From assembly GCF_042661465.1 (NCBI RefSeq), contig NZ_JBHSWE010000001.1:3596001-3660000 (forward strand): 64,000 nucleotides of DNA, written 5' to 3'. Every line of letters begins with the position of its first letter. The first letter of the stretch is position 1. The notes under the pieces were generated by a model, which made no database searches, had not been told where the DNA came from, and was given only the letters and a program-made list of their open reading frames with translations. Of the stretch, positions 56,214-64,000 are shown one piece after another. The stretch comes from Marinobacterium_A aestuariivivens. Lineage in GTDB: Bacteria > Pseudomonadota > Gammaproteobacteria > Pseudomonadales > Balneatricaceae. Position numbers and translations under genes: made by a program.

Positions 56214-56481
56214 TCTGGCGGCATCATTGGCGCTGGGTGACAAGCGGATCGACCAGGACGAGGCCCAGGCGCTGGTGGAGCAGGGGCAGATGCTATCCCT
56301 CGAGCAGCTGCTGGCGTTGCATGCGGATCTTTTACGCGGCCAGCTGCTTGACCTGGAGCTGGAGCGTGAACAGGACCGGCTGATCTACGAGGTCGAGGTG
56401 CTGGGCGAGGATGGACGGGTGCGGGAGTTCGAGCTCGATGCCGCCAGTGGCGAGCTGATCAGGGAGTCATTCGATGATTAG
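56167..56481 (+). CDS. PepSY-domain small exported protein
   Basis: A 104-residue protein with a signal peptide (FQVLVAGTISLAASLALG) and one PepSY-like domain (RIDQDEAQALVEQGQMLSLE, LIYEVEVLGEDGRVREFELD). It overlaps the diheme cytochrome gene by 47 bases in another frame, so translation is coupled. PepSY proteins often precede two-component pairs and may modulate the sensor or bind metal or haem; no direct evidence here. Confidence 0.8.
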   Translation: MKIPWIFQVLVAGTISLAASLALGDKRIDQDEAQALVEQGQMLSLEQLLALHADLLRGQLLDLELEREQDRLIYEVEVLGEDGRVREFELDAASGELIRESFDD

Positions 56482-56492
56482 GAGGACAGGGG

Positions 56493-57167
56493 ATGCGTCT
56501 GTTGCTGGTGGAGGACGATCGGGCGCTGGTGGACCAGCTGAAGCCGCGTCTGCAGAAGGCCGGTTTCGCCGTCGAGGTCGCCGGTGACGGCGAGGATGCG
56601 GCCTTTCTCGGCGAGGAGGAGGATTTCGATGCGGTGATCCTCGACCTCGGTTTGCCGCGCAGGCCCGGACTGGACGTGCTGCGGGGCTGGCGTGCCGCCG
56701 GCCTGCGGATGCCGGTGCTGATCCTGACCGCGCGTGACGCCTGGCACGAACGGGTCGACGGCCTCAAGGCCGGTGCCGACGATTACCTCGGCAAGCCTTT
56801 TCATGTCGAAGAGCTGCTGGCCCGGCTCGAGGCACTGATTCGCCGCAACCACGGCCAGGCCAGCCCGACTCTCAGCGCCGCTGGCCTGACGCTCGATGCC
56901 GACCGGCAGCAGGTGCAGGACCGCGACGGTGAATGGCAGACGCTGACCGGCATCGAGTTTCGCCTGCTGCGCTACCTGATGCTCAATGCCGGCCGGGTAC
57001 TGTCGAAGACCGAGCTGAGCGAGCATGTCTACGAAGAGGAACAGCTGCGCGACAGCAATGTGATCGAGGTCTATATCAACCGGCTGCGGCAACGCTTCGG
57101 CCGCGACCTGATCGAGACCCGGCGCGGTCAGGGATACTGTCTTGTCGACCGGCGGGAGCCGGCATGA
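56493..57167 (+). CDS. OmpR-family response regulator
   Basis: A 224-residue regulator. The receiver has LLVEDDRALVDQ, phosphoacceptor Asp near residue 51 in AVILDLGLPRRPGLD and Lys in DDYLGKPFHVEELLARLE. The winged helix shows LTGIEFRLLRYLMLNAGRVL and DSNVIEVYINRLRQRFG. The pattern is close to the QseB/PmrA group. Its stop overlaps the kinase start as ATGA. It probably controls the cytochrome operon in which it lies. Confidence 0.92.
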   Translation: MRLLLVEDDRALVDQLKPRLQKAGFAVEVAGDGEDAAFLGEEEDFDAVILDLGLPRRPGLDVLRGWRAAGLRMPVLILTARDAWHERVDGLKAGADDYLGKPFHVEELLARLEALIRRNHGQASPTLSAAGLTLDADRQQVQDRDGEWQTLTGIEFRLLRYLMLNAGRVLSKTELSEHVYEEEQLRDSNVIEVYINRLRQRFGRDLIETRRGQGYCLVDRREPA

Positions 57168-58503
57168 GGTTTTTCGCCACGGCGGGGCCAGAGGCGAGCC
57201 TTGAGCGCCTTATCCGTCACAGGCTGCTGCTGGTGCTGTTGCTGGTGTCTGGCATGCTGCTGGCGCTGCTGCACCGGCAATCAATGCCCTGACCGCGGAC
57301 TTTGTCCGCTCCCGCCTCGAACACGACGCCGAGAGTCTGATTGCGGCCCTGCAGCCGACGGACGACCGCTGGCGGCTGACCGAATCGGCGCTGCCGCTGG
57401 TCTACCAGCGTGCCCGTTCGGGCCACTATTTTATCCTGCAATACGACGACCGGAAGCTGCGTTCCCGCTCGCTCTGGGACCTCTCCATCGCCCCTGAGCC
57501 CCTGCCGGTGGGCGCGGCCCGCAGCCATGAACTGCGCCCCGCGATCCGCGATCAGTACTGGCTGGTGCTGGAGCAGGGCTTCCGCAAGGGCGATACCGAT
57601 TTCAGCCTCTGGATCGCCGAGGATATAGCGCCGCTGCGCGCGATCCAGTACCGCTACGAGCGGTACGCCCTGGTGCCGGTATTGCTGTCGATTCCGCTGC
57701 TGCTGATCTGGCAGGGCCTGGTGCTGCGCCGCGGTTTTGGCCGTCTCGAACCGCTGCGCCGGGCACTGGCCGAGCAGAGCGCCGGCAGTGCCGCCGAACT
57801 GCCGGCCGGGGTTCCGGCCGAGGTGCAACCGCTGGTCGATGCGATCCGGCAGCGGCTCAACCGCTCGGGCGAACAAATCCAGCGTTCCCGCACCGCGCTC
57901 GGCAACCTGGCCCATGAGCTGAAAAGGCCGCTGCAGCAGTTGCACTGGCTGGCAGAAAACTGCGAACAGGACGCGCTGCAACGGTCGTTGCGGGAGGTGC
58001 ACGATCAGCTGCGCCGGCGCATCGACAGCGAACTGCGACGTGCCCGTATTGCCGGCGCGCCGTCGCCGGGGCAGCAGTTCGTGCCGCAGGAGGAGGTCCC
58101 GCACCTGGTCCGGTTGCTGGAGCTCTCGGGGCGCCGTGATATCGGCTTCGACGGCCGGCTGCCCGAAGGAGCCCTGCCGTTCGATCGTGACGACATGATC
58201 GAACTGCTCGGCAATCTGCTCGACAATGGCTGGCGCCACGCCCGCTCGCGGGTGCGCCTCTGTATCGACCGGGCGCCTGGCGGCTGGCTGATGCGGGTCG
58301 AGGACGACGGCCCGGGTGTGAACGAGAAGGACCTCGAACGCCTGACCCGGCGCGGGCTGCGGCTCGATGAACAGGAACAGGGGGAAGGGCACGGACTGGG
58401 GCTGTCGATCTGCGCGGCCGTTGTCGCCAGTTACGACGGCCGGCTCGCGTTCAGCCGGTCGGCGCTGGGCGGGCTGTGCGTCGAAATAGAGCTGCCGGCA
58501 TGA
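57164..58503 (+). CDS. Sensor histidine kinase
   Basis: About 446 residues after repair. Two membrane helices (LLLVLLLVSGMLLALLH and ALVPVLLSIPLLLIWQGLV) flank a periplasmic sensor of some 130 residues. The phospho-His motif is NLAHELKRPLQQLHWL, the N box LLGNLLDNGWRHA, G1 EDDGPGV and G2 GEGHGLGLSICAA. A base is missing near 57279-57280; the frame before it runs to an early stop. It is coupled to the response regulator. The signal is unknown, perhaps redox or NO given the SHP neighbours. Confidence 0.87.
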
Positions 58504-58624
58504 CGCCTCGATAAGAGACGACATACCTGATCTGTAATCGGCAAAGCGGTGCGGTTCGCGTTGCTCACCAGCACCCTAGGCAATATATCGGAGAAAATCT
58601 GTAGGTTGGGCGTTGGCCCGACTT

Positions 58625-58692
58625 GGCGGATTACGCGACGCCCGGGCTGTCTGCCAGTTTCAAGCGAAGGCAGGGGGCGTCGCTAATCCGCC
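58625..58692. terminator. Long inverted repeat at the end of the helicase gene
   Basis: GGCGGATTACGCGACGCCC and GGGCGTCGCTAATCCGCC form a stem of about 18 pairs with one bulge. It separates the converging kinase and helicase genes. A repeat-family end, CTGTAGGTTGGGCG, lies just before it at about 58600. Confidence 0.6.
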
Positions 58693-60965
58693 CTAAGGGG
58701 CTTTGATGCCTGTTCGAGAGACCACCAGCCGGGCAGCAGGCTACGCACCTCGGGGCGGCCGAAACGGTCGTCGATCAGTACCACCGTGCCCCGGTCCTCG
58801 GGCGTGCGGATCACCCGGCCGGCGGCCTGGACCACCTTCTGCATGCCGGGGAACAGGTAGGCGTAGTCGTAGCCGCGGCCGAAACGACGCTGTAGCCGCT
58901 TGCGCAGTTCCTCGTGCCAGGCGTCGAAGGGCGGCAGTCCGAGGGTGGCGACAAAGGCGCCGATCAGACGGCGGCCGGGCAGGTCGATGCCTTCGGCGAA
59001 GGCGCCGCCGAGCACCGCGAAGCCGATACCCTGGCCGTCTTCGGCGAAGCCGTCGATAAAGGCCCGGCGCGCGTCCTGCGACATGCCCGGCTGCTGGCAC
59101 CAGAGCGGGATCTCGGGTGCCGTCTGCTGCAGCCGTTCGTAGACCTGTTGCAGGTAGGCGAAGCTGCTGAAGTAGGCCAGATAGTTGCCGGACTGCCGGC
59201 GGTACTGTTGCTGCAGCACCTGCACGATGGGATCGACCGAGGCCTGGCGGTGCTGATAGCGGGTACTGATGCCGGTTTCGAGCCGGGCCTCGAGCTGATG
59301 GGCGGCGAAGGGGCTCTCGACCTCCTGCCAGACCGTCGACTCCGGCAGGCCGAGCAGGTCGCGGTGATAGGGCGCCGGTGTCAGGGTGGCCGAGAACAGG
59401 GTGCAGCTGTGGCTGGCTTCGAAGCGCGGCGACAGGAAATCCGCCGGTATCAGGTTGCGCAGCGCCAGTTTCGCCCGGCCGCGGCCGCTGCGGCTCAGCT
59501 CGCACAGCGAGTGATCGCCGAAATCTTCGGCCAGGCGCAGATAGCGGATCGCCTCGAACAGCAGTTCCTGCAGTTCGGCATCGGCCGGCGCCTCGGCGAG
59601 ATACTCGGTGATCGCGGTGACGGTACCCTGGAGGGCGCCGTGCAGCTCCCGTGGCAGAGCCGTCAGCTGGCGGCAGGCCGCGGTGTCGTCACTCAGTCCC
59701 TGCTCGCGCACCAGCTGGCTCCACTGGCGGGCCAGTGCCGAGAGCGGCTTTTTCAGCGCGGCAGGCGCCCGGCGCTTGAGGCCCAGGACCCGCTGCTGAC
59801 CGATCTCGACGCTGTACATGCCCCTTGCCCGGTCGATCAGGTTGTGGGCCTCGTCGATCAGCAGGACGGTTTTCCAGTCGTTCTGCCGGGTCAGGGCATG
59901 GAGCAGGGCGTGCTGGTCGAAGAAGTGGTTGACGTCGGCGACCACCAGGTCGCTCCAGCGCGCCATCTCCTGGCCCAGGTAATAGGGGCAGATCCCGTGG
60001 GCCAGTGCCAGCTCGCGCAGCTTTTGCCGGTCGAGCGGCTGGTCACAGGCAGCGGCCGCCCGGCGCGCGTCGCCGAGGCGGTCGAAGAAGCCGCGGGCCA
60101 GCGGACAGGATTCGCCGTGGCAGGCCAGGTCCGGATGTTCGCAGGCGTGGTCGCGGGCGCTGAGCTCGAGTATGCGCAGCGGAACGGCCTCCGGCTGGGC
60201 CGCCAGCAGCTGCCCCAGGCCGTCAAGGGCCAGCTGGCGGCCGGTGGTGCGGGCGGTGAGAAAGAACAGCCGGTCGATCCGCTTCTTCGGCAGTGCCATC
60301 AGTACCGGGTAGAGGGTGCCGAGGGTCTTGCCGATGCCGGTCGGCGCCTGCAGCATCAGGTGCCGGCCGGTACTGGCGGCCTTGAAGACGCCCTCGGCAA
60401 GCGCCCGCTGGCCCTGGCGAAAGCCGTCGAACGCAAAGCGCAGCCGGCCGAGGGCGGCGTCGCGGGCATCGCGGTGCGACGCCTCCTGTCCGGCCCAGTC
60501 TCGGTAGGCGCGGCACAGCGCAACCAGGTGCGCCTGCAGCTCAGGTGCCCCGGCCTGCTCGGTCAGCGCGGTCTCCCGGTCGCGGCCGATATCGTAATAG
60601 ATCAGCGCCAGCTCGATCGATTCGAGGCCGTCCCGGGCGCAGAGCAGGGCGCCGTAGACCCGCAGCTGCGCCCAGTGCAGCGCCTGCTGGGCCTCGGACA
60701 GTCGCGACAGGTCGCCGCGGTGGGTCTTGATCTCCTCGAGGCGCTGCCGGTGCGGATCATAACCGTCGGCACGGCCGTTCAGCTCGAGTCCCTCGCATTC
60801 GCCCGACAGCGCAAGCTCCGGTTGATAGTCGGAACCACGGCGGGCCTGAACTTTGGCGTGGCCCTCGATGCCCTCTTCGGCGGTTGGCGAGGGCGTATAG
60901 CGATGGTCCAGGCTGCCACTTCGGGCAGCGAAGTCGCACAGTGTTCTGACGGCGACGCGCATCAT
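58683..60965 (-). CDS. Rad3/DinG-type DNA helicase with N-terminal PD-(D/E)XK-like domain
   Basis: About 760 residues. An N-terminal nuclease-like region has GRADGYDPHRQRLEEIKTHR (D...ExK). Then come Walker A LMLQAPTGIGKTLGTLY, an Fe-S Cys set (HACEHPDLACHGESCPLARG, GICPYYL), DEAH box VLLIDEAHNLIDRARG, and helicase motifs SATLTPAPYHRDLL and VVQAAGRVIRTPEDRG. It belongs to the XPD/DinG superfamily 2 helicases, probably for repair of unusual DNA structures. The start was set at 60965 (MMRVAVRT). Degenerate copies of the gene start lie upstream. It forms an operon with the FAN1-type nuclease. Confidence 0.88.
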   Translation of the reverse strand: MMRVAVRTLCDFAARSGSLDHRYTPSPTAEEGIEGHAKVQARRGSDYQPELALSGECEGLELNGRADGYDPHRQRLEEIKTHRGDLSRLSEAQQALHWAQLRVYGALLCARDGLESIELALIYYDIGRDRETALTEQAGAPELQAHLVALCRAYRDWAGQEASHRDARDAALGRLRFAFDGFRQGQRALAEGVFKAASTGRHLMLQAPTGIGKTLGTLYPVLMALPKKRIDRLFFLTARTTGRQLALDGLGQLLAAQPEAVPLRILELSARDHACEHPDLACHGESCPLARGFFDRLGDARRAAAACDQPLDRQKLRELALAHGICPYYLGQEMARWSDLVVADVNHFFDQHALLHALTRQNDWKTVLLIDEAHNLIDRARGMYSVEIGQQRVLGLKRRAPAALKKPLSALARQWSQLVREQGLSDDTAACRQLTALPRELHGALQGTVTAITEYLAEAPADAELQELLFEAIRYLRLAEDFGDHSLCELSRSGRGRAKLALRNLIPADFLSPRFEASHSCTLFSATLTPAPYHRDLLGLPESTVWQEVESPFAAHQLEARLETGISTRYQHRQASVDPIVQVLQQQYRRQSGNYLAYFSSFAYLQQVYERLQQTAPEIPLWCQQPGMSQDARRAFIDGFAEDGQGIGFAVLGGAFAEGIDLPGRRLIGAFVATLGLPPFDAWHEELRKRLQRRFGRGYDYAYLFPGMQKVVQAAGRVIRTPEDRGTVVLIDDRFGRPEVRSLLPGWWSLEQASKPLRAD

Positions 60966-61208
60966 CGGCGTGGCCCCCGATTGCGACACCGGGATGCTGG
61001 ATGGACGGCGCGGTGATCAAGCAGTCCACCCGGTTCGGCACTTCGTGCAGCGAAGTCGCACAGTGTTCTGACGGCGACGCGCATCATCGGCGTGGCCCCC
61101 GATTGCGACACCGGGATGCTGGATGGACGGCGCGGTGATCAAGCAGTCCATCCGGTTCGGCACTTCGTGCGGCGAAGTCACAGTGGGTGCGGACCGCGAC
61201 GTGCATCA
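60925..61208. repeat. 122-bp tandem repeat holding copies of the helicase gene start
   Basis: Units begin at 60925, 61047 and 61169, with the last one partial and diverged. The two full units are almost identical. On the minus strand each carries a version of the helicase N-terminus (M-RVAVRT-CDFAARS), but the upstream copies run into stops or lose the frame. The copy nearest FAN1 has its ATG overlapping the FAN1 stop (TGATG), as expected for the original operon junction. Confidence 0.85.
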
Positions 61209-62913
61209 GGGCGCCTCCTGCCACTGCACATGGCAGACCGCGACCTCGAGGCCCTGTTCGATGCAGAATGCCAGCCAGCGCCGCTGGTGGTCCTGCAGCC
61301 GGTCGCCCGGGCCCTTCACCTCGATAAGCCGGCAGCGTTGTTCGTCGGGCCAGAACTGGATCAGGTCCGGCAGACCCGACCGGTATTCGCGCAAATCCTC
61401 GAGCATGCGTTCGAAGCAGGCGCGCAGCTGCAGCGGCTCGAGGCAGTCGAGGGCCTGGCCGACGAGTTCGCGTGTCAGCAGCGGCCAGTACAGGAAGGGA
61501 CTGCTGATGCCCTGTTTCAGCTGCCAGGTCTCGAGGATGCGGTCGCGGTAGTCGCCGCTCTCGAGGCTCGCGAGGCAAGCCTCGAACAGCGCGCGACGCC
61601 GTTGGTAGAAGTCGCTGCGGTAGAGGTCGGCCGGGGCGGCTTGAAAGGGGTGGAAGAAGGCGCCGGGCAGCGGGGCGTAGATCGCCGGCCAGCACAGCAG
61701 CGCCAGCAGGCCATTGAACAGCAGGTTCTCGACGTAGTGGACAGGCGCTTCGTCGCTCGCGAAATACTCGGCCACCGCGAATTCGACCGACCCCTGGTCG
61801 GGCCTTGGCAGCAGCAGCTCGAAGGTCGGGATGGCCGGGGCACGGGGGCCGGGCGGCACCGCTTGGCCGAGGCGCTTGCCGAGACGCTGGCGCAGCCGTT
61901 CGAAGCCCTGCAGCTCGGCGGCGTTGCGCGGGGATGACAGCGCTTCGATCAGCAGCGGCCAGGCCTGTTCGCTTTCGCCGCGGCGCTCCATCAGCCGCAG
62001 CCGTTTCAGCCGCGCTTCCGGATGGGCGCTTTCGGCCCAGGCCTCGAGCGCCAGCGCCGGCTCGCCGCTGCGCTCGGCGGCCCGTCCCAGCGCGAACAGC
62101 AGCCGGGCGCGCCGTGTTTCGAGCCAGGGGTTGGCGTCCGGCTGCTGGGCACATCGGCCCAGACCCCGGCGGCCGGCTCGCCGGCGTCCAGGCGCTCGCG
62201 GCAGCGGTGCAGGTGCAGGTAGCTGTCGACCTCGCTGCGGGTCTGGAAGGCGCGTGACTCCGGTGCCAGCGGCACCGTCTCGTAGCGCTGGTGGCCGAGT
62301 TCGGCGAGCACGAATTCCGACCAGTCCTGGCGCAGGTTGCCGAAGAACATCAGCCGGATGCGCTCGAACAGCGGCATCGAGGTCAGGGCCAGGACCCGCT
62401 CGGTGCTGTCGGGCCACCACTGCGCCAGCGGTTGCGGGTCGAAATCGGCGGCACTCAGGGCCTCGAACATCTGTCCTTTGGCGGCGCTTGGGCGCAGGCC
62501 CAGAGCGTCGAGCTGGCTGCGCAGCGCGGTGGCGAGTTCCGCCCTGGTCAGCAGCGCGAAAAGCCCGGTCAGCGTCAGTGCCGGTTGCGGGTCTATCCAG
62601 CCGTCGTCGACCAGAGGCGCCAGAGCCTTCTCGCTCGGGCCGATCTCCGCGTAACGCAGCTTGCCGAGGCGAAAAAGCTCTCCCTTGCGCATCACCATCC
62701 GCACCAGCAGGGCCTGGAGGCCTCGGGCAGCGCATCGAAGCGCTCGAGACGTGCCCGTTCTTCGGGCTGCAGCAGGTCCGCGTGCCGGGCCGAGACCCAG
62801 TCCAGCACGGTGCGGAAGTTTTGCAGATAATAGAGCGGGTCGTCGAGATTGGCCGTCAGCGGCCGCTCGGGTGTCGGGTTCAAGGTGCAGTCCAGTACAA
62901 CGGAAGCGGGCAC
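61206..62913 (-). CDS. FAN1-type VRR-NUC structure-specific nuclease
   Basis: About 569 residues after repair. The C-terminal VRR-NUC domain is clear: RSGLPDLIQFWPDEQRC followed by LIEVKGPGDRLQDHQRRWLA (PD...ExK). The N-terminal part (LDDPLYYLQNFRTVLDWV, MVMRKGELFRLGKLRYAEIG) is the usual FAN1 helical region. Two bases are missing (about 62715 and 62147-62149). FAN1 enzymes cut branched DNA in interstrand cross-link repair. The start is GTG at 62913. It is encoded with an Fe-S helicase, an expected repair partner. Confidence 0.87.
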
Positions 62914-63039
62914 AAAACCGTTAGGTTACGCTTTTCGCCAAAGCTGGCAACCTCAACTTTTGCAGGTGCCGGGGGCAATCCGATTTCGCCGGGCCTGGTG
63001 GTCGCGCTATCATGCAGCTGACTATCGGTACACTGGACT

Positions 63040-63465
63040 ATGACCATGCTGGATCTGTCTGCATTGCAACGCGCGGTGATGTCCCTGGAGGCGGTCATCG
63101 GCGAAACCCGAAACGAGACCTTTATGGCTTCGCTGAACGAGGTTCAGCGCAGCGCCTTTATCGCCGGAGCCATTCAGAACTTCGAATTTACGTACGAGCT
63201 CTGCTGGAAGTTCATGAAACGCTGGTTGGACCTGAATCTCGGCAGCACCTATGTCGAAGGAGTCTCGCGGCGCGAGCTGTTCCGGTTGGCGCATCAGAAC
63301 CGGCTGATTGATTCTGTCGACGACTGGATGCTGTTTCACCGGGCCCGCAACCAGACTTCCCATGTATATGACCGGAAAGTCGCCGATGAGGTGTATTCGG
63401 TGGCTGTACGTTTCCTGCCTGACGCGCGGGAGCTGCTGCAACGGATAGAGTCGAAGAATGATTGA
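63040..63465 (+). CDS. HepT-like HEPN protein (HI0074 type)
   Basis: A 141-residue helical protein of the nucleotidyltransferase-substrate-binding/HEPN group. The catalytic-type motif Rx4-6HxY is present as RARNQTSHVY near residue 107. In HepT/MntA modules the HEPN protein is a toxin RNase that the partner nucleotidyltransferase blocks by AMP transfer to the Tyr. The next gene overlaps by eight bases and encodes that partner. An ATG at 63046 is an alternative start. Confidence 0.85.
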   Translation: MTMLDLSALQRAVMSLEAVIGETRNETFMASLNEVQRSAFIAGAIQNFEFTYELCWKFMKRWLDLNLGSTYVEGVSRRELFRLAHQNRLIDSVDDWMLFHRARNQTSHVYDRKVADEVYSVAVRFLPDARELLQRIESKND

Positions 63466-63756
63466 GCTGTCCGAGGCGGATCTGGCGGCTGTTCGCAGGA
63501 TCTTGAGCCTTCATCTCACGGAAGGACAAAGTGTCTGGGCATTCGGTTCGAGGGTAAAGGGCACCGCGAGACCCTGGTCGGATCTCGATCTGGTCGTAAA
63601 GGGGAGGGACCTGTGCCGCTACCCGACTACTATCGCCTGCAGGACGCCTTTGAGGAATCGGAGATCTCGGTAAAGGTCGACCTGCTGGACTGGCACCGAA
63701 TATCGGAGGATTTTCGCGCGCTGATCGAACGTGCGAAGGAACCGGTCGAATATTGA
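63458..63756 (+). CDS. MntA-like minimal nucleotidyltransferase antitoxin
   Basis: About 99 residues after repair. The nucleotidyltransferase motif GSRVKGTARPWSDLDLVV gives the GSx10DxD pattern, and a third acidic residue is in VKVDLLDW. One G is missing in the run 63601-63604; adding it gives VKGEGPVPLPDYYRLQDAF and the end KEPVEY. It overlaps the HEPN gene, forming a type VII-like toxin-antitoxin pair. Confidence 0.85.
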
Positions 63757-63784
63757 TAGCCGCATGCTGGCGTTCGGCTCGCCG

Positions 63785-64000
63785 TCAGCTGCCGGGATTC
63801 GCGGCCGAGGCTTCGGCGTTCAGCAGTATCACCTCGATCTCCTCGGTGATCTCTTCCTGACGGATCTCCCGGCCTTTCTGGGCCAGGGCTTCCAGGCGCT
63901 CGTCCAGGTAGCGCACGGCACCGTCAAGATGCTGGAGGCGCTGGTGGTTCTCCGCCATCAGTGAGCTGTAGGCGCTCTGGTGCAGCGCGGCAAACAGATA
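63785..64000 (-). CDS. F-type ATPase gamma subunit, C-terminal part
   Basis: The last 71 codons of a gene that continues beyond the window. YLFAALHQSAYSSLMAENHQ and IRQEEITEEIEVILLNAEA match the C-terminal helix of F1 gamma subunits, where RQxxITxEIxEI is typical. The divergence from a standard AtpG suggests the alternative (N-type) ATPase, but only the missing part could confirm it. Confidence 0.65.
   Translation of the reverse strand, partial: YLFAALHQSAYSSLMAENHQRLQHLDGAVRYLDERLEALAQKGREIRQEEITEEIEVILLNAEASAANPGS

Noticed and set aside
58914..61016. 700-codon plus-strand frame
   Set aside because: It is antisense to the helicase gene in GC-rich DNA; its translation is low in motifs and the helicase motifs lie on the other strand.

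Overview
The window looks like chromosomal DNA of a GC-rich gammaproteobacterium, probably a marine or halophilic heterotroph of the Oceanospirillales/Pseudomonadales type. This is inferred from gene content: OprD-like porin, TRAP transporter, choline dehydrogenase, acetone carboxylase, SHP/diheme cytochrome cluster and FAN1-helicase pair. No rRNA or tRNA gene, CRISPR array or intact insertion sequence was seen. About 30 coding sequences or gene parts are interrupted by single-base deletions, each repaired by adding one base next to an identical base or run. Because this also hits hemH, I read it as sequence error and annotate the genes across the breaks.

Region 1 (1-17 kb). After the tail of an Hsp70-family gene comes a large divergent regulon. 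Leftward from about 11.4 kb run a family-5 solute-binding protein, two ATPases, two permeases (Dpp/Opp-type ABC importer), an inositol-monophosphatase/HisN-type phosphatase, a DUF47 (PhoU-like) protein and a Pit phosphate transporter. Rightward run a GntR/UTRA regulator, a xylose-isomerase-like TIM barrel and a sulfatase-superfamily protein resembling phosphonate monoester hydrolase/phosphodiesterase. Four perfect TGGTTTAAACCA palindromes lie between the two arms. A second phosphatase and a second, closely related GntR regulator lie at 0.9-2.6 kb. The set suggests import and stepwise hydrolysis of an organic phosphodiester, comparable in logic to agrocinopine catabolism. A small membrane protein and an NCS1 permease follow.

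Region 2 (17-25 kb). It holds a LysR regulator, an 1138-residue zinc-ribbon/nucleotide-cyclase/AAA/TPR signalling protein, and an AT-richer block (exonuclease, PNPOx-like, NTF2-like, AhpD-like and LysR genes) that looks acquired.

Region 3 (25-39 kb), amine and amino-acid catabolism. It holds choline dehydrogenase, aldehyde dehydrogenase, an agmatinase/guanidinobutyrase-like ureohydrolase and an OprD-like porin. A leftward TRAP transporter operon leads into a three-subunit FAD/2Fe-2S dehydrogenase and RidA, with a LysR regulator divergent from it.

Region 4 (39-45 kb). A leftward envelope operon encodes a COG3014 lipoprotein, YcfL, LpoB, an unknown exported protein and a CsgG-like protein.

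Region 5 (45-58.5 kb). Ferrochelatase is followed by a sigma-54 controlled acetone carboxylase locus (acxR divergent from acxABC) with a secB paralogue downstream. Then come cytochrome b561, SHP, diheme cytochrome, a PepSY protein and a two-component system.

Region 6 (58.5-64 kb). A Rad3/DinG-type helicase and a FAN1-type VRR-NUC nuclease are joined by 122-bp tandem repeats. They are followed by a HEPN/MNT toxin-antitoxin pair and the C-terminus of an F-type ATPase gamma subunit.
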